Part shown: positions 10,051-17,926 of the stretch, piece after piece
Numbering within the stretch: position 1 is the first letter of the stretch
How the letters are laid out: each line of letters opens with the position of its first letter
Source: Actinomycetota bacterium
Lineage (GTDB): Bacteria; Actinomycetota; Acidimicrobiia; Acidimicrobiales; Acidimicrobilacustridaceae
Reading direction: 5' to 3'
Assembly: GCA_026393455.1 (NCBI GenBank)
Contig: JAPLAE010000004.1
Location: 1-33,324, forward strand
DNA: 33,324 nucleotides
The notes under the pieces: model-generated
The model's database searches: none
Told to the model about the DNA's origin: nothing
Seen by the model: the letters and a program-made list of their open reading frames with translations, nothing else
Translations under genes and position numbers: made by a program

Positions 10051-11423
10051 TCGGATTCGTCCTCCTCGGACGCTGGGGTGTCTAGGACGGTATCGCCATC
10101 GTCTTCATCTGACGCGGCAAGATCGGAGAACGTGATGCTGTTTCCAGCCTCGTCGGTGATGGTGACAGATTCGGTCAACCAATCGAGCGACTTCCGCTTC
10201 GCAATGTCGACCTTGAGGGCGGGAATGTGCCCGGCTTCGGTCAGCTGCGTGCGGACAACATCGCTGTCTTGTTCAACACGAGCAGCCACAGCTTCGAATT
10301 CGAGGTCGAGGTCCTCTTCGAGGACTTCGATGGACTCGGCGAGGGCGATTGCTCGCAGAGCGAGATCGACGCGAGCTGAACGATCGGCCGTGGTCTTGAG
10401 TTCGTCGAGGAACTGTTCGGTATCGGTGCCCGAGAACTGAAGCCACTGATCAAGCGAAAGGCCCTGTGCCTGCAAGCGCATCGCCATGTCCTGGAGACGT
10501 TCGTTCATCTCCGCAGCGATCAATGGTTCGGGAAGTTCGTCGGGGACGAGTTCGGCGAGTGCTTCGCCGATTTTCTCCCGAACGATCATTTGCGACTGAG
10601 CCTTACGGACTTCGGTCATGCGGGTGACGATGTCGTCACGCCACGCTGCCATGGTTTCGAACTCTGAAGCCTGTGCGGCAAATTCGTCATTGAGTTCTGG
10701 GAGAACCTTGGCTTTGACTTCGGTAACGGTGACCTCGAAATGAAGCGGATCTTCCTCTTCACCGTTCGGATGCGCTGCATCGAAGGAGCGGGTATCGCCT
10801 GCAGAAACACCGGCAAGTTGCTCGTCGAGCTCAGGAACGATGCCGGCGGAACCGACCTCGTAGAGGTACGCACTGGCAACAAGGCCCTCGAGGACCTCGT
10901 CGTTCTGGGAACCTTCGATGTCGATCGTGACGTAGTCGCCAGTGTCGGCAGCACGTTCAACAACTTCGAGATCGCCGTACTGATTACGGAAGCGCTCGAG
11001 TTGCCCATCGATTTCTTCGTCGGAAGGCGACGGAGATGGAATCTCGACGGCGAGCGTCTTGTAGCCGGAGATCGAAATCACTGGGCGAACTTCAACAATT
11101 GCGTCGAACTTCACATTCCCAGATTCAGAACCTTCGACGAGTTCGATATCGGGTGGCGCGATGACATCGACCTCGTTGGCAAGCACCGCCTCGGAGTAAT
11201 AGTCCGGCAATGCATCGTTCAACGCCTGAGCACGACCGGCACCAGCGCCGATATGTGACTCAAGGACCCGACGTGGCGCCTTACCGGGACGGAATCCAGG
11301 TATGCGCACCTCGCGGGCGATCTTTTTGAACGCCGCATCAACGGCTGATTCGAATTCCTGCTCGTCAACTTCAACGGACAGCTTGACTTTGTTGCCCTCG
11401 AGGGCTTCGACGGAGGTTTTCAC
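10047..11423 (-). CDS. tig: Trigger factor (ribosome-associated chaperone)
   Basis: This 458-residue protein has the N-terminal ribosome-binding domain with the signature [13 protein letters not shown] (GFRxGxxP motif), a central FKBP-type prolyl isomerase region ([14 protein letters not shown] onward), and a C-terminal helical chaperone domain. The last 35 or so residues form an acidic tail rich in Asp and Glu ([16 protein letters not shown]). It is the first gene of the minus-strand block, and tRNA-Pro is divergent from it across a 108-nt gap. Confidence 0.96.
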   Translation of the reverse strand: MKTSVEALEGNKVKLSVEVDEQEFESAVDAAFKKIAREVRIPGFRPGKAPRRVLESHIGAGAGRAQALNDALPDYYSEAVLANEVDVIAPPDIELVEGSESGNVKFDAIVEVRPVISISGYKTLAVEIPSPSPSDEEIDGQLERFRNQYGDLEVVERAADTGDYVTIDIEGSQNDEVLEGLVASAYLYEVGSAGIVPELDEQLAGVSAGDTRSFDAAHPNGEEEDPLHFEVTVTEVKAKVLPELNDEFAAQASEFETMAAWRDDIVTRMTEVRKAQSQMIVREKIGEALAELVPDELPEPLIAAEMNERLQDMAMRLQAQGLSLDQWLQFSGTDTEQFLDELKTTADRSARVDLALRAIALAESIEVLEEDLDLEFEAVAARVEQDSDVVRTQLTEAGHIPALKVDIAKRKSLDWLTESVTITDEAGNSITFSDLAASDEDDGDTVLDTPASEEDESE

Positions 11424-11531
11424 AGGTTGGCGAGTCTACCGGTGCAGTTCGCGACCCCGTCCATCCGAGAGAACCGATCTCGATTCGACCTCGTACGGAG
11501 GGCTCGGGTTCTACCTGTACGCTGATCAAGC

Positions 11532-11608
11532 CGGGGAATGGCGCAGCTTGGTAGCGCGCCTGCTTTGGGAGCAGGAGGCCGGGAGTTCGAATCTCCCTTC
11601 CCCGACCA
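11532..11608 (+). tRNA. tRNA-Pro (anticodon TGG)
   Basis: The acceptor arms CGGGGAA and TTCCCCG pair fully and are followed by ACCA, so the CCA end is encoded. The anticodon arm CCTGC-TTTGGGA-GCAGG is perfect and gives anticodon TGG, which reads CCA proline codons. The T arm contains GTTCGAATC. Length is 77 nt. Confidence 0.97.
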
Positions 11609-11915
11609 GCTGAGCAGCAGATTTTTACAGGATTTCGTCAGTGCCCGAAAGGCATTGGAATCCGGATTGGCAACGGACCTGGGACTTTTGTTCCAGATCC
11701 GTTGTTCGCTCTATGTGAAACCGCCGAACTTTGGGCACTACAGCAAGCACACAGAGGCTTCGTTGTTTCTTCTCGCTGATGTTCAGGCTCGTTTTCTGTT
11801 ACAACGCCTTTTACGGCGATGCCACCTAGAGTCTGAACCGTCGGCGGGCATCTGCGGAAATAAACCTCCGATCCCCGCCTCGGCACATCTATTCAGAGAA
11901 CGACTTGGAGCTTCG
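11609..11915 (+). other. 307-nt gap after tRNA-Pro with several inverted repeats
   Basis: I see no convincing gene here; an open frame continuing from the tRNA reads through but lacks coding character. The stretch holds a long hairpin at 11671-11704 (listed separately), a 10-bp perfect palindrome AATCCGGATT at 11659-11668 and 6-bp arms GATGCC/GGCATC at 11818-11852. It ends with a GGAG ribosome binding site 5 nt before the ATG at 11916. It probably contains the end of the tRNA transcript and the promoter or leader of the following gene. Confidence 0.5.
11671..11704. repeat. 34-nt hairpin-forming inverted repeat downstream of tRNA-Pro
   Basis: The outer arms CAACGGA and TCCGTTG pair perfectly over 7 bp. 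After one C/A mismatch, the inner arms CTGGGA and TTCCAG pair over 6 bp with one G-T wobble, closing a CTTTTG loop. No T-run follows on the plus strand, so it is not a standard intrinsic terminator. It could still end or stabilise the tRNA-Pro transcript, or be an operator or a small mobile-element remnant. Confidence 0.6.
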
Positions 11916-13187
11916 ATGGATTCGGGAACCACCGCCGCACAACAGCCAAACAATCAGACAGTTGATGAGTCCTCGGGGTCTCGAAACGGTTCAGACCAGT
12001 TTGATCGTGACCTCACCGTCCGCTGGCTTGCCGCCGTTCTGTCACTGACCGCTGGAGCGGTGCATTTCGGTTACGCGCCGCACCATCTTTCCGAAGACTG
12101 GGCGCATGGTTGGTTCTTCTTGTTGATCGCTGCATACCAATGCGCGTTTGCCGTTCTGATCGTTGCCCGTCCACGCCGGTGGGTCTGGGCATCAGCGATC
12201 ATCATCAACGTCGGCATCATCGCCACTTGGGTTGTCTCTCGAACCGTTGGCCTTCCGTTCGGTCCAGAAGCATTGCGTTCGGAAGTCTTCTCCGCTCCGG
12301 ACATCGTCAGTTCCATCGTTGAAGGTGTCATCATCCTTCTTGCAGTTATTGCGCTTGCTTTTCCCGCGCTCTTGACCCGGCCAAGTCGTGAACGAATTTC
12401 GCTGCGTTTTGCTGCACTTGCTATCGGCACAGTTTCAGTCGTATTGGGGGCGATCATGCTCACTCCCAGCTACACCGAGGCTCACGAAACCGCTGGGCAT
12501 TCACATGGCGGCACGGCAGAGGCATCCTCCACCCCCACACCATGCGAGCTCTCCGGCCCGCCGGCATCACCTGGCCAGGTCGCAACCGACGCCGAAGGTC
12601 ATAGCCATCGGGGATCGACGCCTCAGGTTGAACTCACTCGCGATGAACGTGTACTTCTTAAATCGCAACAGGAACTGGCCCGCACTGTCGTGACGAAATA
12701 TCCAACGGTCGCGGATGCTCTCGCCGCCGGGTACCAAAAGTCAACCGCCTATGTTCCGTGTATCGGAGCGCACTACACAAATGCGCGACTCGCGGCTTCC
12801 TTTGATCTGGCCAAGCCTTCCGAGCTTCTCTTCGACGGGACGAACCCTGATTCAAAACTCGTCGGACTGAGTTACCTCGTCTTTCATCCCGGCGGCGCTC
12901 CAGAAGGGTTTGCCGGACCGAATGACGTTTGGCATCAGCACATCAGTAACGGAGGCCTGTGCTCGAAGGGCGGACTCGTTATTGGTGGCGAGGCCATGAG
13001 CGTCGAAGACTGCACTGCGCTCGGTGGTCGCAAATCGGCCAACAAAGACGTGTGGATGATGCACGACTGGATCGTGCCAGGCTGGGAATGCTCGTGGGGC
13101 GTCTTCGCCGGAGAGTGTCCCGAAGGTACCGCATGGGACGCACCCGCTCCGGGTTCGGTTGGGGCGCAACTCGCCGCTCCGAACTGA
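11916..13187 (+). CDS. Unrecognised five-helix membrane protein with His/Cys-rich C-terminal domain
   Basis: I cannot name this family. From the ATG at 11916 (GGAG site 5 nt upstream) the product is 423 residues. Residues 1-35 are hydrophilic. Five hydrophobic segments follow at about 36-55, 63-84, 90-110, 128-153 and 162-182; His residues sit near the first (AGAVHFGYAPHHL). A linker with HETAGHSHGG (190-199) and EGHSHRG (227-233) resembles metal-binding linkers. The C-terminal domain (about 240-423) is dense in potential ligands: C282/H286 (PCIGAH), H324 (FHPGG), H340/H342 (WHQH), C349, C366, H383 (MMHDW), C392 and C401. A metal- or redox-related extracytoplasmic role is plausible but unproven. 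The open frame extends upstream through tRNA-Pro, which argues against an earlier start. Confidence 0.75.
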   Translation: MDSGTTAAQQPNNQTVDESSGSRNGSDQFDRDLTVRWLAAVLSLTAGAVHFGYAPHHLSEDWAHGWFFLLIAAYQCAFAVLIVARPRRWVWASAIIINVGIIATWVVSRTVGLPFGPEALRSEVFSAPDIVSSIVEGVIILLAVIALAFPALLTRPSRERISLRFAALAIGTVSVVLGAIMLTPSYTEAHETAGHSHGGTAEASSTPTPCELSGPPASPGQVATDAEGHSHRGSTPQVELTRDERVLLKSQQELARTVVTKYPTVADALAAGYQKSTAYVPCIGAHYTNARLAASFDLAKPSELLFDGTNPDSKLVGLSYLVFHPGGAPEGFAGPNDVWHQHISNGGLCSKGGLVIGGEAMSVEDCTALGGRKSANKDVWMMHDWIVPGWECSWGVFAGECPEGTAWDAPAPGSVGAQLAAPN

Positions 13188-13220
13188 GTTCCAGACTGTT
13201 GCGATAAGATACGAATACCT

Positions 13221-13291
13221 GCGGGTGTAGCTCAATGGTAGAGCACCGTCCTTCCAAGTCGGCTACGAGGTTTCGATTACCTTCACCCGCT
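13221..13291 (+). tRNA. tRNA-Gly (anticodon TCC)
   Basis: Acceptor arms GCGGGTG and CACCCGC pair fully. The D arm is GCTC-AATGGTA-GAGC and the T arm GAGGT-TTCGATT-ACCTT. The anticodon loop CTTCCAA gives TCC (GGA glycine codons). The anticodon stem CCGTC/GTCGG has a T-T mismatch at the 30/40 pair. No CCA follows the discriminator base (the next bases are CTC), so CCA must be added after transcription. A TAAGAT hexamer at 13205-13210 could be the -10 element. Confidence 0.93.
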
Positions 13292-13299
13292 CTCAGAAC

Positions 13300-13322
13300 G
13301 AGAGGCCCCGATGGGGCCTCTC
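13300..13322. terminator. Strong hairpin terminator, probably bidirectional
   Basis: Arms GAGAGGCCCC and GGGGCCTCTC pair perfectly over 10 bp around a GAT loop. It lies 8 nt past tRNA-Gly and 50 nt beyond the stop of the converging membrane-protein gene, so it can serve both. T-tracts on either side are weak, so the call rests on stem strength and position. Confidence 0.75.
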
Positions 13323-13372
13323 GTCGCGTTCGAGCACATCAGTGCCTCTGAAATTGTCGCCTTCGACAACTC

Positions 13373-13858
13373 TCAGGTCATCGAGGAATGGGTTGAGACG
13401 AGGAGCCCGATCATTGAGACCGGAAGACCGATGTCGTAAAGAAGAATGAGCGAGTTGCCCGGTTTGAAGTTTTTGTCCTGAACCATCTTCATGATGTGCT
13501 GCACGGTGCAAAGAAGAAGGAAGATCGACATAACCGCAGTCATCACTAACCAGGTGTCCCAACCGCGACCCGCTGCAAGAATTGAACCCACGCCCATGGC
13601 GTAAGCAGAGAATCCGATCTCATATTGGAAACCATTGGTTTCCCATCCAATGTTCTTTGCAGTGGATTTCGCGAAGAACGTATGCATGAGACCCGAAACC
13701 AAAACTTGGATTCCTGCGGGGAGTAGCAACATCCAACGCATTGCGTCCTCAGCGAATGCTTCGGTACCAGTCCCACCCGAAACGAATGGCGGAGTCCAGC
13801 CAAGCCACGCAAACACCCAAGCGAGTACGACCACTAACGGCAACATGAGTACGCCCAT
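13373..13858 (-). CDS. Small integral membrane protein, DUF6790-like
   Basis: The 161-residue product starts at the ATG at 13858, which has GAGG 6 nt upstream; the longer open frame to 13972 adds an Arg-rich stretch without membrane character. Four hydrophobic segments are visible (about residues 1-21, 41-60, 77-96 and 102-120) plus a C-terminal one. The motif NIGWETNGFQYEIGFSAYAM resembles the GW-x-PFQ-x-E signature of DUF6790 proteins, whose function is unknown. It is divergent from the MBL-Rieske gene across 175 nt and converges on tRNA-Gly. Confidence 0.75.
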   Translation of the reverse strand: MGVLMLPLVVVLAWVFAWLGWTPPFVSGGTGTEAFAEDAMRWMLLLPAGIQVLVSGLMHTFFAKSTAKNIGWETNGFQYEIGFSAYAMGVGSILAAGRGWDTWLVMTAVMSIFLLLCTVQHIMKMVQDKNFKPGNSLILLYDIGLPVSMIGLLVSTHSSMT

Positions 13859-14000
13859 GGATTCCTCAGTTCTCCTATTTGGTTGTCGATCGAACCTACG
13901 CCCGCAGTCACGTCCCCAGAGGGATTCCCAATGAACCGAGGAGGAATCCAGCAAGGGGAACTCATGAACCACACCACAAGCAGTAAATCGACGAGATCTC

Positions 14001-14025
14001 GACTACTCCCTAGCGCTCAGTAGTC
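14001..14025. promoter_or_regulatory. Inverted repeat just upstream of the MBL-Rieske gene (possible operator)
   Basis: Perfect 7-bp arms GACTACT and AGTAGTC flank an 11-nt spacer. The right arm overlaps a possible -10 hexamer TAGTCT (14021-14026), with CTCGAC 17 nt upstream as a weak -35. The ATG at 14034 lies only 8 nt past that hexamer, so transcription may be leaderless. A second perfect palindrome, CGAGATCTCG, abuts it at 13992-14001. Such placement fits a repressor site, but no regulator gene is adjacent. Confidence 0.4.
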
Positions 14026-14033
14026 TCAATGCC

Positions 14034-15587
14034 ATGAAGGCGACATCGATCGGTCACGCGGGAATCCTCATCGAGACCACCGATGTGTCCATTGTGTGTG
14101 ACCCATGGTTTCTTCCGGCGTTCCAAGGTTCGTGGTGTGTGTTCCCCCGCAACGACTGCCTCTCCCCTGACCTCATGTCACGCATCGAATCTGCCGACTA
14201 TCTCTATATCTCGCACATACACGGCGACCATCTCGACGAGTTGTGGCTTTCCGATCACATCGCACGCACAGCAACGGTCCTCCTCCCCGGCTACCCCACG
14301 CGAGAACTCGAGAACCGACTGAGCGAACTCGGTTTCGTTAACTTTGTGCGAACCGTTGACGGTAAAGAGATCGACCTACTGGGCACTACTCGAATTGCAA
14401 TTCATTGCGAGACATCGATTACCGACGGCCCTGGTGGAGATTCCGCGCTCGTGGTTTCCGACGACACCGGACGCCTCGTGAATCAAAACGATTGCCGGAC
14501 TCACGATCTCGCCGCCCTTACCGCGCATGGGCCCATCGACCTCCATTGGGTGCAGTACAGCGGCGCAATCTGGTACCCCATGGTCTACGACGAACCAATT
14601 GACGTCATGCGAGAGCTCGTCGATGCGAAGGTTGCCAGCCAGTTCGCGAGGGCCCTTCGGTACGTCGAGGTCATCAGCGCACGCGCTGTCGTTCCCAGCG
14701 CTGGTCCACCAGCCTTTCTCGATCCCGAGTTGTTCGGTTTGAACATGATCACCGGAGAGGAATTAAGTATCTTTCCCGATCAGGTCGAATTCATGAACCG
14801 ATTGTCCGATGCTGGCCACACCGGGATTCTCGCCATTCCTGGAACCACCATTGCGTTCACACCGGAGCGCGTCGATGTCACGCATCCGTGTTCGGCGAGC
14901 CAGGTTGCCTCGATCTTTGAACAGAAAGAGTCCTACCTTCGCGAGTATCAGCGGGACTGGCTCCCATGGATCGAAAACCGTAAGTCGCAGTGGGTTCAGC
15001 CAACCGAAGATCTCGTGCAGCGCCTCCAGGAGTGGTGGGAACCATTACTCGCTATCGCCCCGAATCTTCGCAACGGCGTCAACGATGTTTGTGTCATCGA
15101 TATGGGCGAACTCAAGATCGCAGTCGACTTCCCTGCCGGCACCGTTTCGGAATGGGACGGTGCCGATTGCGGCTTTCGCTTCACCATTGATCGCCGCCTT
15201 GTAGAAACGGTCGCTGCCGAACGCGCTGTGGACTGGAGCAACTCGTTGTTCCTGTCCTGTCGCTTTTCAGCGTGGCGGTCGGGGCCGTTCAACGAATACG
15301 TCTACAACTTCTTCAAATCGCTCTCAGAAGAACGAATGATCAGAACAGAGGCCGAAGCGCTGCGCAAAGCCGATCCTGACCGAGGCGGCATTGCCGAAGA
15401 AGAAATTCAGATCGGCAATTGGATCGTCCAACGCACATGCCCCCACCGCGACGCTGACCTTTCCGTCTTCGGAGTGATCGATGGCGATGAATTGGTCTGC
15501 ACGTTGCACGGCTGGAGATTCGACAGCTCGACAGGAAAATGCCTCAACGCCGAAGAGCGCACATTGCGTATTCGACCGGTTTCTTAG
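14034..15587 (+). CDS. Metallo-beta-lactamase-fold protein fused to a C-terminal Rieske domain
   Basis: This 517-residue protein joins two metal domains. The N-terminal part (about 1-270) is an UlaG-like metallo-beta-lactamase fold: it opens with SIGHAGILIE, has D23 in CDPWF, and carries the metal motif HIHGDHLDE (H61, H63, D65, H66). Residues of about 280-430 hold a helical, Trp-rich segment and a region that may be SCP2-like. The C-terminus has a Rieske [2Fe-2S] motif, CPH at 469-471 and CTLHGW from 489 (ligands C469, H471, C489, H492). CMP-Neu5Ac hydroxylase combines the same two folds but with Rieske first, so a monooxygenase acting on a bound small molecule or lipid is plausible (inference). 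No CMAH substrate genes are nearby. It converges on the PhyH-like gene with 7 nt between stops. Confidence 0.88.
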   Translation: MKATSIGHAGILIETTDVSIVCDPWFLPAFQGSWCVFPRNDCLSPDLMSRIESADYLYISHIHGDHLDELWLSDHIARTATVLLPGYPTRELENRLSELGFVNFVRTVDGKEIDLLGTTRIAIHCETSITDGPGGDSALVVSDDTGRLVNQNDCRTHDLAALTAHGPIDLHWVQYSGAIWYPMVYDEPIDVMRELVDAKVASQFARALRYVEVISARAVVPSAGPPAFLDPELFGLNMITGEELSIFPDQVEFMNRLSDAGHTGILAIPGTTIAFTPERVDVTHPCSASQVASIFEQKESYLREYQRDWLPWIENRKSQWVQPTEDLVQRLQEWWEPLLAIAPNLRNGVNDVCVIDMGELKIAVDFPAGTVSEWDGADCGFRFTIDRRLVETVAAERAVDWSNSLFLSCRFSAWRSGPFNEYVYNFFKSLSEERMIRTEAEALRKADPDRGGIAEEEIQIGNWIVQRTCPHRDADLSVFGVIDGDELVCTLHGWRFDSSTGKCLNAEERTLRIRPVS

Positions 15588-15594
15588 AACCGAT

Positions 15595-16800
15595 TCAGTT
15601 CCCTGTCGACGCTTCTTCGACTGATCGAACGCGTCCATCACCATGGGTGAAGAGAACGTCGTTGTAGGCCTGACCCGGACCAATGACATCGAAAAGTTCC
15701 GGAACGTGGAATCCCACATAGACCGCTTTGCGATTTGCTGTCGGTGAACTAGGCGGCGGTGCAGCATGCATCACGTGACCGAAATGAACCGTGACGTCGC
15801 CAGGTTGGGCATTGACAGCTATGGCGGGCAAACCATTGATCTGTGACATATCAAGCGACTGTGCCGCATGGTGGTGCGAACCAGCCAGGAACCAGAGTTG
15901 TCCGTTTTCCGCGCTTGCTTCGTCGAGCTGAACGCCCACATTGAGGCCCGGACACAACACAAAGTGTCCGCCCATTCCACAGTCTCGATGCCACGGAAGA
16001 TCAGACAAACCTTCAACCACGGACGGATTCTTAATGACTACACCTAAGCCATCGAGGCGATCTGGACAGGGCAACAGTTGCGCACCCGAAAGCGCCGCAA
16101 TTGCTTTCAAGCGGTCGTCAACTGCAAGGTCGGCAAACACCTGATCGCGTTCAGCGAGATAGGTCACGCGACAGCACACTTCATTGCCATCTGAATCGGT
16201 CGCCCACCATGAACGCTTGTCATCTGGAGTGGATCGTTGCCGCTCGCGTTCAACTACCTCGTTCATCTCTGCAATCTCTTCTGCGCTGAACACGTTTCGA
16301 AGAACCAAGTAGCCACAGGTCTGGAGGAAGTGGGACATCTCGTCAGTGTCGTCGTTGAGAGTGAAAGATTGATTGAGCGAAAGCGGAGTTCCGTTTCGGC
16401 CCACAAACTCGGAACTCTCGGTTGCCGCATAGATCGGACGATCGAACCAAAGTGATTGGAGAACCGGCTCCCAAGCAACGAGGTGTTCAAATGAACCGGT
16501 TTCGAGTACTAAGCGTTCTCCATAGAGAAGTCCGAACACCGACCACATCTCGTTGACAAAATCGCTGAACGCTTCGCGCTCGAGCGAGATCGTCAGACCA
16601 GCGGCCCGACCCTCAACTACTTCGATATCGACACCGGTTGACCGATAGGTCCAGGCCTCCTCGCCAACAACGATGGTCAGAGACCGACCGGCTGGCATCG
16701 CCACCGCAGCATCGGCTCCGCGCCCATCGCTTAGGAACTGTTGAAGTTCCCCACGATGGAATTCGTTGAAGTCGATGTCTTTCATAAGGCCTAGAGACAT
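15595..16800 (-). CDS. Phytanoyl-CoA dioxygenase (PhyH) family protein with SCP2-like N-terminal region
   Basis: The 401-residue product starts at the ATG at 16800, which has GGGGGAG 6 nt upstream; an in-frame TTG five codons earlier would swallow that site. Residues of about 155-380 form the PhyH-type Fe(II)/2-oxoglutarate oxygenase: GYLVLRNVFSAEEIAEM is the usual opening, H271-R272-D273 (WHRDCG) gives the HxD iron ligands, and H345 (MHAAPPP) with R357 completes the site. Residues of about 30-122, ending AWEPVLQSLWFDRP, look like an SCP2-type lipid-binding module. Such enzymes hydroxylate lipids or secondary metabolites; the substrate is unknown. It converges on the MBL-Rieske gene. Confidence 0.85.
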   Translation of the reverse strand: MSLGLMKDIDFNEFHRGELQQFLSDGRGADAAVAMPAGRSLTIVVGEEAWTYRSTGVDIEVVEGRAAGLTISLEREAFSDFVNEMWSVFGLLYGERLVLETGSFEHLVAWEPVLQSLWFDRPIYAATESSEFVGRNGTPLSLNQSFTLNDDTDEMSHFLQTCGYLVLRNVFSAEEIAEMNEVVERERQRSTPDDKRSWWATDSDGNEVCCRVTYLAERDQVFADLAVDDRLKAIAALSGAQLLPCPDRLDGLGVVIKNPSVVEGLSDLPWHRDCGMGGHFVLCPGLNVGVQLDEASAENGQLWFLAGSHHHAAQSLDMSQINGLPAIAVNAQPGDVTVHFGHVMHAAPPPSSPTANRKAVYVGFHVPELFDVIGPGQAYNDVLFTHGDGRVRSVEEASTGN

Positions 16801-16842
16801 CGTGAACTCCCCCAAATGACGACGGCTACCACTGGGACGAAA

Positions 16843-17868
16843 CTATCCAATCCGTGGCTCTGATGCGTCGACAACCTTACGGTCGATCTCTAACCACCGA
16901 TCATCAAGCCACGACTCAAAAGCTGCTCCACTTGGCACCGTCGCTCGGTCATGCAACTCAAGAACCACTCGCGCATGCGGCTCGGCTTGAGAAAGGCGGC
17001 GGCGAACTCCGCCAAAGGTGTCGAGACCGTCGAATCCGACGTGCCACAGAAGCACAACATCGCCCTCGGGGATGGCCTCAAGGAGAGCTGTTGCACCCGC
17101 TGCACGCGGCGGCAGGAGCCGCTCAAGACCAACCATTTTTGCGTGACGTTCAGGTGCGCGCTTTTCTAAGCGTTGCACGAGAGCAACGCGCTTCTCGTCA
17201 TTCGTTCGTGTTCCTTCAGGAAAGATGACCGCAACATCTTTCGGCATCATGTTTGCTGCCATTGCTCGGATTCCATCAATCTCTTGACGAATGGCGGCCG
17301 AACCTCGATCAACGAAGTAATTCGGAATCCGCTGACCCACGATGTCAAGGCACGGGTCGAAAAGTAATTCCTTCTTCATGACATACCGAGGGAATCGATG
17401 GGCAAGAGAACCGAAGACCCAAGCACTGACCAGTGCGTCGCCGAGGCTCGCGTGACGACCAAGGCACAGAAGCGGCTTGTCGGACAGCGCATCAACTCCT
17501 TCGACGTCGATACCGAAGCCACACGTAATGCGCAGCGAACGGATGAGTTGCTTCGCCCACCACCGTTGCAGCGCATAGTTCGCAACTTGGCTCTTACCCC
17601 GGCCAACGAGCCAAAGGATGCCCGCAACACTCACGCCGATCGCTTCAAGCCACGACCAGCACAACGCAAACGCCACGAGCCTCAATGTCGGAACTCGCCA
17701 CTTTCTCCCGAAGAGATCGACAAGCAGACAAACGACGACCCAGACCGGTAGCAGTAGCAGCAGTGCCAGCGCCATGAACCAGACGGCGGAAACCGTGATG
17801 GTTCGGCGTATCCACGGTCTGCTCACTTCCACATCGTAACGACCCGGTTCCGGCAGGACAGTGCTCAT
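16843..17868 (-). CDS. 1-acylglycerol-3-phosphate O-acyltransferase (PlsC) family protein
   Basis: This membrane-bound acyltransferase has two hydrophobic segments near the N-terminus, then the catalytic HX4D box as RHASLGD and the substrate motif FPEGTRTND. The family transfers acyl chains to lysophosphatidic acid or related lipids at the inner membrane. I place the start at the ATG at 17868 (MSTVLPEPGR); a second ATG at 17889 would add seven residues but lies inside a palindromic, operator-like sequence. Neither has a clear ribosome binding site. It is divergent from the TauD-type gene, and downstream (42 nt) lies the PhyH-like gene, so the two may share a transcript. A lipid substrate fits the neighbourhood. 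Confidence 0.87.
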   Translation of the reverse strand: MSTVLPEPGRYDVEVSRPWIRRTITVSAVWFMALALLLLLPVWVVVCLLVDLFGRKWRVPTLRLVAFALCWSWLEAIGVSVAGILWLVGRGKSQVANYALQRWWAKQLIRSLRITCGFGIDVEGVDALSDKPLLCLGRHASLGDALVSAWVFGSLAHRFPRYVMKKELLFDPCLDIVGQRIPNYFVDRGSAAIRQEIDGIRAMAANMMPKDVAVIFPEGTRTNDEKRVALVQRLEKRAPERHAKMVGLERLLPPRAAGATALLEAIPEGDVVLLWHVGFDGLDTFGGVRRRLSQAEPHARVVLELHDRATVPSGAAFESWLDDRWLEIDRKVVDASEPRIG

Positions 17869-17876
17869 CGTCGACA

Positions 17877-17906
17877 AACTTGTCTGCATTACTGTTCAGA
17901 CAGGTT
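17877..17906. promoter_or_regulatory. Palindromic operator-like sequence between divergent acyltransferase and dioxygenase genes
   Basis: The arms AACTTGTCTG and CAGACAGGTT are reverse complements with a single mismatch, separated by 10 nt. A nested shorter repeat, CTGT-TCAG-ACAG, lies at 17892-17903. The 30-bp symmetry between two divergent genes fits a site for a dimeric repressor such as a TetR-family protein, but no regulator gene is close by. Confidence 0.45.
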
Positions 17907-17926
17907 GACAGCAGATGGGGATCGTC

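Noticed and set aside
9508-10440. 310-codon open frame on the plus strand opposite clpP and tig
   Set aside because: It is the antisense shadow of two well-supported genes, spans their junction and has no recognisable domain or ribosome binding site.
11760-11900. Leader with GCCACC and several stems that might suggest a cobalamin-type riboswitch
   Set aside because: The characteristic conserved B12-box sequence and the surrounding junction could not be found, and the downstream gene is not a B12 gene.
17905-17910. Perfect TTGACA -35 hexamer before the TauD-type gene
   Set aside because: A -10 at normal spacing would fall inside the coding sequence, and none is visible there.
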